Source: Cellvibrionaceae bacterium (lineage in GTDB: Bacteria; Pseudomonadota; Gammaproteobacteria; Pseudomonadales; Cellvibrionaceae). From it: DNA of 64,000 nucleotides. The stretch is taken from assembly GCA_021151615.1 (NCBI GenBank), contig JAGKXA010000002.1, positions 1 to 64,000 of the forward strand. Reading direction: 5' to 3'. Of this stretch, positions 57,268 through 64,000 are shown piece after piece (position 1 is the stretch's first letter; every line of letters begins with the position of its first letter). The notes under the pieces were generated by a model. That model did no database searches, was not told the DNA's origin, and saw only the letters and a program-made list of their open reading frames with translations. Position numbers and translations under genes: made by a program.

Positions 57268-58776
57268 ATGAAACGAACGGAAAACCCGCTGGGGTCCATT
57301 TGTATTGTTGGTGGTGGCACGGCGGGCTGGATGGCGGCCAGTTTGCTAAGCAATATTTTGCAGGGCAGCAACACCAAAATAACCCTAATCGAATCAGCCG
57401 ATATAGTGACTATCGGTGTCGGTGAAGCGACTGTGCCATCATTTATGGCCTTTTTGAAAGATGCTCGTCTGCCTGTTAAAGAATTTATGCAGGCGACAGC
57501 AGGCTCCATCAAACTGGGCATTCGTTTTGAAAACTGGTATCAACAAAACCATCATTTTCTCCATCCTTTTGGCAAGATTGGTCGCAATATTGACGGTCAT
57601 GAGTTTTATCAAATCTGGTTAAAAACCCTGGCCGATGGCAATACAACCCGCTGGGTAGATCATTCACCGTCAGGCATTATGTCGGAAGAAAACCGCTTCA
57701 TGACCGAAATGCAATTGGCGAATACTCCGTTGGCCAATTACGGTTATGCCGTGCATTTGGATGCTGCCTATGCAGCGCGTCATATGCGTGAAATTACGCT
57801 GGAGCGCGGCGTGCAGCGTATTGAAGGCACTGTGGCGAGTGTGCAAACGGATGAGCGGCAATTTATTCAATCGGTGCACCTCACCAATGGTCAAACCATT
57901 GAAAGTGATTTTTTTATCGACTGTACCGGTTTTAAAGGCCTGCTAATTTCAGAAACCTTGAAAGTGGTTTATGAAGATTGGTCCAATTACTTGCCCTGTA
58001 ATCGCGCGGTTGCCGTGCAAACAGAAAATGTGGGTGATCCACTCGCGTACACAGTGGCTTCCGCACGCGCCGCAGGGTGGACCTGGAAAATTCCATTACA
58101 GCATCGCACCGGTAATGGTTATGTCTTTGCCGGCGATTATTGCTCTGATGATGAGGCGATTAATACCTTACTGGGTGTTGTCGATGGCAAATTGATTAAT
58201 GAGCCGCGCGTAATTCCTTTTGTAAGCGGTATGCGAAAAAAAATCTGGCATAACAACTGTTTGGCGTTGGGGTTGGCGTCCGGTTTTATTGAGCCATTGG
58301 AGTCTACTGCGATTCATTTGGTTTACCGGATACTGGTACATTTTATTCGCAATTATCCGGATCGGCATTTTGATTCAAACCTGGAACAACAATGTAATCG
58401 TGAGATTGCACGCGATTACGTAGAAATTCGCGATTTTGTGATTTTGCATTACTGTACCACCAAACGCGATGACACCGCATTTTGGCGCTGGTGCCAGACA
58501 ATGGAAATTCCTGAGAGTCTGCGTGAGAAGTTAGCGCAATTTAGTCATCGCGGGCAGTTACAGCATCACCCGGAAAATCTGTTTGGCGCAGACAGTTGGT
58601 ATTCTATTTTAGAGGGAATGAATATTCGCCCTGAAAAATATCATCCGCTGGTTGATGTGCTTGATAGCCAAAAATTGGCGCAATCCTTGAGTCAGGGAGC
58701 AAAGGCTATTCGCGATACGGTGATGAAATTGCCAACGCACGGAGATTTTCTTCGTCAACATTGTCCAACAGAATAA
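57268..58776 (+). CDS. Flavin-dependent tryptophan halogenase-family protein 2
   Basis: 502 residues. GGGTAGW (15-21), GVGEATVP (50-57), Lys82 in SIKLGIRFENW, WTWKIP and EPLESTAIH are all present, so halogenase chemistry is possible. It follows halogenase 1 by 12 bp, presumably one operon. The paralogues clearly differ in sequence and are not a recent duplication (inference from reading). Confidence 0.93.
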   Translation: MKRTENPLGSICIVGGGTAGWMAASLLSNILQGSNTKITLIESADIVTIGVGEATVPSFMAFLKDARLPVKEFMQATAGSIKLGIRFENWYQQNHHFLHPFGKIGRNIDGHEFYQIWLKTLADGNTTRWVDHSPSGIMSEENRFMTEMQLANTPLANYGYAVHLDAAYAARHMREITLERGVQRIEGTVASVQTDERQFIQSVHLTNGQTIESDFFIDCTGFKGLLISETLKVVYEDWSNYLPCNRAVAVQTENVGDPLAYTVASARAAGWTWKIPLQHRTGNGYVFAGDYCSDDEAINTLLGVVDGKLINEPRVIPFVSGMRKKIWHNNCLALGLASGFIEPLESTAIHLVYRILVHFIRNYPDRHFDSNLEQQCNREIARDYVEIRDFVILHYCTTKRDDTAFWRWCQTMEIPESLREKLAQFSHRGQLQHHPENLFGADSWYSILEGMNIRPEKYHPLVDVLDSQKLAQSLSQGAKAIRDTVMKLPTHGDFLRQHCPTE

Positions 58777-58802
58777 ATGTCTGGAAATAGGTTTATGCCA
58801 AT

Positions 58803-58905
58803 GCAGATTTCGATACAGTCCCCAAGATACGCCCTGAACCCATCCACGGGGCGCGTCATCAGCATTCCTGCTGCTGACGGGCGCATAAACTGCATCGAAA
58901 TCTGC
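58803..58905. repeat. Nested inverted-repeat element between convergent halogenases 2 and 3
   Basis: Outer arms at 58803-58819 and 58889-58905 are complementary over 16 of 17 positions (GCAGATTTCGAT.. against ..ATCGAAATCTGC). Inner arms at 58854-58864 and 58869-58879 (CGTCATCAGCA against TGCTGCTGACG) match at 10 of 11 around a 4-nt loop. It looks like a dispersed intergenic hairpin repeat (REP- or MITE-like) or a bidirectional transcript-end structure. Confidence 0.6.
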
Positions 58906-58928
58906 CGCAAACACAGCGCGATTAATCA

Positions 58929-60458
58929 CTAGTCAAAATCCGGTGCAACACAATGCCTACGAATAAATTCGGCGTGGCTAATTGCGCTTTTTCCTACCTG
59001 ATCCAGAGTCTGCTTTATTTTCGCTAACTGCTCGGCGATACTTTGGTCGCTAAAATGATCTATGCGATTATCCGTCCGCGCAGGAACAATTCCAAAACCG
59101 TGATAAATACTCAACCAACTGGATTTTTCAAAAGCTTCGGGCTCGTGCTGTAAAATGTGGCCACTGCTTTTAAATAATTCAATTTTATGGGCGAGGCTTT
59201 CCGGAATTTCCATTGTCTGGCAATAGCGCCAGAATTCGGTATCGGTGCGCAGCGTGAGTTTGTAATGCAGCACGATAAAATCGCGAATACGCTCCATTTC
59301 ATGTTGGTGGCGCCGATTCACTTCCGCAATCATGGCAGGGTCAAAGGACATATCCGGGAAAAATGTCAGCAAGTGAGTAATGCCGGTTTGAATTAATGAA
59401 ATGCTCGTACTTTCCAATGGTTCAATAAAACCGGATGCCAAACCCAGTGCATAACAATTTTTATTCCAGACTTTTTTGCGACGGCCGGCCTTAAATGTAA
59501 AGGGTTTTGGTGTGGTAATTGGCTGCCCACGTATACTTTGTAATAAAGTCTCTTCAGCTTGTGCCCTATCCAGGAAGCGACTGCAAAACACATAGCCATT
59601 ACCAGTGCGATGTTGCAGTGGAATTTGCCACATCCAACCGGCATCCAGCGCAGTAACCCGTGTGTAAGGTGCGGGCTCACCGGTATTTAGCGATTGCACT
59701 GCGACGGCGCCATCACACAGTAACCATTTCTGCCAGTCTTCGTAACCCGTGTTCAGGGTCTCTTCAATTAATAAACCTTTGAAGCCGGTACAATCAATAA
59801 ATAAATCGCCCGCAATCAGCTCTCCATTATCCAGCAGCACTGATTCAATAAAGCCATCGCTTTCGCGCAGGTTTACTTTTTCAATTTTTTGGTCGATATG
59901 GGTAACTCCACGCGAAATAGACAGTTCACGCAATACCTTGGCATAGAGTGACGCATCAAAATGATACGCATAAGAGAAATCCGCCAGTGGGTTGTTAGGG
60001 GTTTCTTGCGGCTGGGCGAAATTATTGTGTTTGGCGAGTTGCGTCCCAATCGAATAATCATGTAAATCTGCAGTGGGATTATTTTTTTTCAAGCGATAAA
60101 AATAATGCTGGAATTCAATGCCGCTGAAGTTAATGCCGTAATCCGCAAAGGGATGAAAGAACTTGTCACCGTGTGTGCGCCAATTTTCAAATTGAATGCC
60201 CAGTTTGAAGCTGGCCCGGGTTGCACGAATAAACTCCAGCTCATCAAGGCCGACTGAATTATTGAACTGCACAATACTGGGAATGGTAGCTTCGCCGACA
60301 CCCACAGTGCCAATAGTCGTGGATTCGATCAGGGTAATATCAATGGGTCTGCTTTGGGCAAAACGCGAGAGGCTGGCTGCTGCCATCCATCCGGCAGTAC
60401 CGCCGCCGACAATGACTATTTTTTGAATGGGCGCATGTTGAACTGATGGGTGCGACAT
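58929..60458 (-). CDS. Flavin-dependent tryptophan halogenase-family protein 3
   Basis: 509 residues on the opposite strand. GGGTAGW (18-24), GVGEATIP (53-60), Lys85 in SFKLGIQFENW, WMWQIP and EPLESTSIS are intact. It is convergent with halogenase 2 and divergent from halogenase 4 (297-bp gap, 60459-60755, no ORF, presumably both promoters). Its inverted orientation suggests independent expression. Confidence 0.93.
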   Translation of the reverse strand: MSHPSVQHAPIQKIVIVGGGTAGWMAAASLSRFAQSRPIDITLIESTTIGTVGVGEATIPSIVQFNNSVGLDELEFIRATRASFKLGIQFENWRTHGDKFFHPFADYGINFSGIEFQHYFYRLKKNNPTADLHDYSIGTQLAKHNNFAQPQETPNNPLADFSYAYHFDASLYAKVLRELSISRGVTHIDQKIEKVNLRESDGFIESVLLDNGELIAGDLFIDCTGFKGLLIEETLNTGYEDWQKWLLCDGAVAVQSLNTGEPAPYTRVTALDAGWMWQIPLQHRTGNGYVFCSRFLDRAQAEETLLQSIRGQPITTPKPFTFKAGRRKKVWNKNCYALGLASGFIEPLESTSISLIQTGITHLLTFFPDMSFDPAMIAEVNRRHQHEMERIRDFIVLHYKLTLRTDTEFWRYCQTMEIPESLAHKIELFKSSGHILQHEPEAFEKSSWLSIYHGFGIVPARTDNRIDHFSDQSIAEQLAKIKQTLDQVGKSAISHAEFIRRHCVAPDFD

Positions 60459-60755
60459 TACGTGGGTTCCTGCAAAAAGTTGTTACCGTTTTTATTGGGA
60501 GTCGCGCTAGAGTTGTTGGCCATCTGGGTGGCCTGATGGATTGGTATCATAGCCCAATGTCTGACTGGATGGGCAAAAAATAACGGTTGGTATAAACCAG
60601 CCCCTGTTGTGCGATAGCGAAATTTAATACTGCATAAGTGTGATTGTCGTTTGGTCTGTGACTGTGGGAAAATGAAAAAAATTATAGCTATTAAAACAGC
60701 GGGCATTTCATAAACCTGTGGTCGCTGGCCACATTTAAAATGCTACAGAAATCGT

Positions 60756-62270
60756 ATGAAAAAAATAGTGATTGTCGGCGGTGGTACTGCGGGCTGGATG
60801 AGTGCGCTGATTATGGCGCGCCAGTGGAACACCCGGAAGGTTCAGATCGAATTACTGGAATCGCCCGAAGTGGGGATTATCGGTGTGGGTGAGGGGTCTA
60901 CACCTGCGCTGAAAGTATTTTTTGATTTGCTGGGCATTGCCGAAGCCGAGTGGATGCCCGCGTGCAACGCCACTTATAAGTGCGGCATCAGTTTTGAAAA
61001 CTGGTCGACACGTGCGGGTTATGAGCGCTATTTCCATCCGTTTTCTGCTGCATTGGATCGCCAGACCTTACCCATGTTTATGCACAATGTGCAGGCGCGT
61101 CTGCGCGGTGCTGATCTTTATGCCCATCCGGATCGTTTTTTTATTGCATCGCGCATCGCGCGCGAATGTCTGGCGCCGGTCGCGCCGGAAAATTTTCCCT
61201 TTGATGTTCACTATGGCTATCACTTTGATGCCGTCTTGCTCGGGCAATTCCTGCGTAAAAAAGCCATTGCGCGCGGTGTTGTCCACCGTGTCTGCCATAT
61301 CGCGCAGGTACAGCAGGATGATGCAGGTAATATCGCCGCCCTGGTAACTGATACAGGTGAAGTGCACGCCGCTGATTTTTTTGTCGATTGCACCGGCTTT
61401 GCCAGTTTGCTGTTGCAAAAAACCTTGCAGACACCCTTTGTGAGTTACCGCAATAATTTATTGAATGATGCGGCGGTCGCCATGCCCTCGGATATCGGCG
61501 AAAAAATTCCCTCGGAAACGGTTTCTGCGGCATTGAAAAATGGCTGGGCCTGGAAGATTCCATTAACCAATCGTTACGGCAATGGCTATGTATATAGCTC
61601 GCAATTTTGTTCCGCCGATGAAGCCGAACACGAATTGCGTGCACGCTTGGGATTACTGGAGGCTGATATTCCGGTGCGCCATTTAAAAATGAAAATTGGT
61701 CGCGCGCAGGAGCACTGGGTAAAAAATTGCCTGGCGGTCGGTTTGTCGCAGGGGTTTATTGAACCACTGGAGGCAACCGCATTATTTTTAGTGCAGCAAA
61801 CCGTCGCCATCTTTGCGGAAGATTTTATCCGCGGTGAATTTACTGATCGTTACCGCGCTGAATTTAATCAGCGCATCAATGGCCATTTTGATGGTGTGCG
61901 CGATTATATTGTCACCCATTACAAAACCAGTTCACGCACCGATACAGAATATTGGCGAGCCAATACTGCCGATCAGCAGGATGTGTCGGAAATTATGTTG
62001 GAACTCTATAGCAGCTGGTTTGCGGGAAAAGATCTGGCGGCAGAGGTGCAGCGCCTGAATATTTCCAGTTATTACCCGGCGCCCTCCTGGTACTGCATTT
62101 TGGCGGGCATGGGCATTTTGCCCAAGGCCGATCAAGTACGTAAACCAACTGCAGAAGAAGCGCGTTTTGATTTATCCACAATGGATAATTTTTTACGCCG
62201 CTGCACGCTGAATTTTTCGGATCATCGAACGTTCTTGCTGCAGCAAGCTAATCAAACCTCGTCAAAATAA
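60756..62270 (+). CDS. Flavin-dependent tryptophan halogenase-family protein 4 (divergent)
   Basis: 504 residues. GGGTAGW (8-14) and WAWKIP are present, and Lys75 (NATYKCGISFENW) aligns with the catalytic Lys. Differences from the other three: GVGEGSTP instead of GVGEATxP, and EPLEATALF instead of EPLESTxI, so Ser next to the catalytic Glu becomes Ala. This suggests altered substrate or activity. It converges on TonB receptor 2. Confidence 0.92.
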   Translation: MKKIVIVGGGTAGWMSALIMARQWNTRKVQIELLESPEVGIIGVGEGSTPALKVFFDLLGIAEAEWMPACNATYKCGISFENWSTRAGYERYFHPFSAALDRQTLPMFMHNVQARLRGADLYAHPDRFFIASRIARECLAPVAPENFPFDVHYGYHFDAVLLGQFLRKKAIARGVVHRVCHIAQVQQDDAGNIAALVTDTGEVHAADFFVDCTGFASLLLQKTLQTPFVSYRNNLLNDAAVAMPSDIGEKIPSETVSAALKNGWAWKIPLTNRYGNGYVYSSQFCSADEAEHELRARLGLLEADIPVRHLKMKIGRAQEHWVKNCLAVGLSQGFIEPLEATALFLVQQTVAIFAEDFIRGEFTDRYRAEFNQRINGHFDGVRDYIVTHYKTSSRTDTEYWRANTADQQDVSEIMLELYSSWFAGKDLAAEVQRLNISSYYPAPSWYCILAGMGILPKADQVRKPTAEEARFDLSTMDNFLRRCTLNFSDHRTFLLQQANQTSSK

Positions 62271-62304
62271 TTTTTTTGCAAGCCGGGTGCGAGAGTAAAT
62301 TTTT

Positions 62305-62334
62305 TTAAAAAAAAGCCCCGCAGTAGCGGGGCGA
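62305..62334 (-). terminator. Terminator of TonB receptor 2
   Basis: GCCCCGC (62315-62321) pairs with GCGGGGC (62326-62332), loop AGTA. On the minus strand it is followed by a run of Ts (plus-strand As at 62307-62314). Confidence 0.88.
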
Positions 62335-62384
62335 ACAAAGGAGAGCAGATCATCAGCTGGGGGAATTACTTCCCCCGGTCATAC

Positions 62385-64000
62385 TTAGAACTTGGCGCGT
62401 ACACCCAGGGTGTAACGGGCTTCATACACGTTTTGGTTAACCACTACGTCTTCCCATTGCATGTAAGTTTCTTCGTACTCTTCGGTGATGTTGGTGCCTT
62501 GCAAGTACACAGTCAGGTTGTCATTGATGTCATAGCTGACTGACGCATCCACATAAGTGGTTGGTGCTTGCCACCAGGCCGCCGGGCTACCGTCATTCCA
62601 GGCGCGACCAATAAAGCGCTCACTGCGATAGTTGTAGGCAACACGCGCTTGCCATTGCTCATACTCGTACCAAACTACGGCGTTAATCTGGTTTTCAGAA
62701 TTGTCGGCCATTGGCATGGTTTTGCCGTAGAAGTCTTTCTCGCCACCGGTACCGTCAGTGAAGGTGTAGTTGATGGTAGTACCCAAACCGCTCCATGCAC
62801 CTGGCAGGAAGTCGAAGGCTTGTTGGTAGCCCAGTTCCAAACCTTTCACTACGCCACCCTCGGTGTTGTCGCGCGTAGTCAGGTCGATAGTCTCGCCCGG
62901 TCTGCGGTTAACGCCATCGGAATCCGCAACGGTCGGGATTTGCACGGTGGTGGTGGCAATAGAGGTTTCTACATCCACACGGAATGCGCCCAGGCTGACC
63001 ATACCGCTATCGCTGAAGTACCACTCGTAGCTCAGGTCATAGTTGTCTGCACGCCATGGCTCCATGTAAGGGTTGCCGTTTTGTGAGGCGCTCACTACCT
63101 GGAACACGCCCAGTTCAGGGTTGTTGTTGGTGGTGTAGGTGCGGCCCAGCCCCAGGTCGTTGGCATCCAGTTGAGTCATGGTTTTTGAGTAAGCCAGACG
63201 CAGTTTGGTGTCATCGGTGGTATCAAAGGCGATATTGAAACGCGGCAGGAAGTCATTGAAGGTGCGCTCAACGACATCGCTGCTGGCGATAGTCGGTGCA
63301 ACGCCATCCAGCGCCGGATACACAGTGCCGTTGACGGTCACTTTGGTGGTATCAACCGATGGAATGAATTGGGTGATATCCAGGCTGGTTTCAATGTATT
63401 GCATACCGAAGTTAGCCTGATAAGGCAGGCCCGCTTCGCCTTCAAATGATCCCTGGAAGTAGAAAGTCTGGGTTTGGTCTTCAACGGTGTAGCTCTGCGC
63501 GCCGTCTTTCTGCTTCACGTTGCCCGGGTAGAGAGCTTCGTGGAAGGCAAACGCATTTTTCATGGCTTTGGGGTTGATGAAGTAATAACTATTGCCATCA
63601 CTCGCAGGGCCAAAGTCACTTACCTGATGGATATATCCCAAATCTTGCAATTCGGTGAACTTGAAGGTTTTGGCAATAGTATCGCCACCAGAAACGCCTG
63701 GAATACCGGAGTCTTTCCACTTGGAATAAACGGTGACATTGTTACCGCTAGCGTCTTTCACCGTGAAAGGTGCGATCAGGTCATATTGGTTGCGCTCGAT
63801 TTCACGATCGCCAAAGCGGTAGCCGAAATCTACTTTTACACCATCATCAAACTGGTAGGTACCGTCGAAACGGAATACGTCCAGGGTGGATTCTTCATCG
63901 CGGTTTTGATGGGAGAAGGCGGATACCAGTCCGTAGCTGTCGATGTCCTGGCCAAAACCTTGCGGGTATTGGATGCTGGGGTGATCACCGGAGAAATCGG
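62385..64000 (-). CDS. TonB-dependent receptor 2, C-terminal part
   Basis: The C-terminal ~538 residues of a TonB receptor barrel; the reading frame is open through the right edge of the window. The fragment at the edge reads DFSGDHPSIQYPQGFGQ, similar to a segment of receptor 1. The end is ARYTLGVRAKF with terminal Phe, as in receptor 1 (ARWALGARFKF), showing the same subfamily. NNPELGVFQVVSASQNGNPYMEPWRADNYD-like stretches are typical of Cellvibrio-type carbohydrate TonB receptors. The signal, TonB box and plug lie outside the window. Confidence 0.93.
   Translation of the reverse strand, partial: DFSGDHPSIQYPQGFGQDIDSYGLVSAFSHQNRDEESTLDVFRFDGTYQFDDGVKVDFGYRFGDREIERNQYDLIAPFTVKDASGNNVTVYSKWKDSGIPGVSGGDTIAKTFKFTELQDLGYIHQVSDFGPASDGNSYYFINPKAMKNAFAFHEALYPGNVKQKDGAQSYTVEDQTQTFYFQGSFEGEAGLPYQANFGMQYIETSLDITQFIPSVDTTKVTVNGTVYPALDGVAPTIASSDVVERTFNDFLPRFNIAFDTTDDTKLRLAYSKTMTQLDANDLGLGRTYTTNNNPELGVFQVVSASQNGNPYMEPWRADNYDLSYEWYFSDSGMVSLGAFRVDVETSIATTTVQIPTVADSDGVNRRPGETIDLTTRDNTEGGVVKGLELGYQQAFDFLPGAWSGLGTTINYTFTDGTGGEKDFYGKTMPMADNSENQINAVVWYEYEQWQARVAYNYRSERFIGRAWNDGSPAAWWQAPTTYVDASVSYDINDNLTVYLQGTNITEEYEETYMQWEDVVVNQNVYEARYTLGVRAKF

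Noticed and set aside
58609..58929. 106-residue minus ORF between halogenases 2 and 3
   Set aside because: It runs through the inverted-repeat element and antisense to halogenase 2; no family similarity.

Overview
The window looks like a chromosomal segment of a Cellvibrio-like gammaproteobacterium (Cellvibrionaceae). This rests on Pseudomonas-like core gene order (crc-pyrE; slmA-argB-algC-coaBC-radC-rpmBG; rsmD/ftsYEX-rpoH; oxyR-recG; znuA/zur-znuCB; polA-sRNA-engB-cc4-dsbA-GGDEF). It is combined with polysaccharide-degrader traits: a GH9 glucanase, a CBM6 protein with poly-Ser linkers, and TonB-dependent receptors beside tryptophan-halogenase genes. No tRNA, rRNA, IS element, prophage or CRISPR array was seen.

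Layout. 1-8.6 kb: housekeeping (crc fragment, pyrE, a DUF4124-like secreted protein, then minus-strand coaBC-algC-argB and slmA, then radC, rpmB, rpmG). 8.7-14.3 kb: an HDOD-GAF regulator, a PEP-CTERM-type secreted protein, mutM, coaD, and an unusual protein joining a cytoplasmic MshEN-like domain to exported CBM6 and Fn3 domains. 14.3-25.4 kb: rsmD, ftsY-ftsE-ftsX, rpoH, DUF423, trmB, an OprF/OmpA porin, an SDR, oxyR, recG. 25.6-32 kb: a YbaK-HDOD fusion, FAH-family hydratase, thioesterase, ZIP transporter, Tat-exported PhoX-like protein, LpxH-like phosphoesterase. 32-35.2 kb: zinc uptake (znuA against zur-znuC-znuB) with a shared Zur-type box. 35-43 kb: polA, a solute-binding protein, two predicted sigma-E-type small RNA units, engB, cytochrome c4, dsbA. 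43-49.4 kb: a run of diguanylate cyclase, cupredoxin, GGDEF-EAL, DUF3034 and truncated-haemoglobin lipoprotein genes. 49.6-64 kb: GH9 glucanase, TonB receptor with two perfect 12-bp palindromes upstream, four flavin-dependent (tryptophan-type) halogenase paralogues, and a second TonB receptor running off the window.

Most notable points. (i) Between polA and engB lie two GAACTT-N17-TCnnA promoters about 210 bp apart, each followed by a strong terminator. The second sits at the ErsA/Spot 42 position, and its RNA is complementary (10 pairs, one bulge) to the algC ribosome-binding site in this same window. The first would carry an exposed CUCCUCCCC anti-Shine-Dalgarno tract and is not one I recognise. 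(ii) Four diverged halogenases with intact catalytic Lys and Glu lie between two TonB receptors, with no flavin reductase nearby. (iii) Two separate c-di-GMP-related systems use extracellular domains: the MshEN-CBM6 protein and the copper/haem/GGDEF-EAL module.
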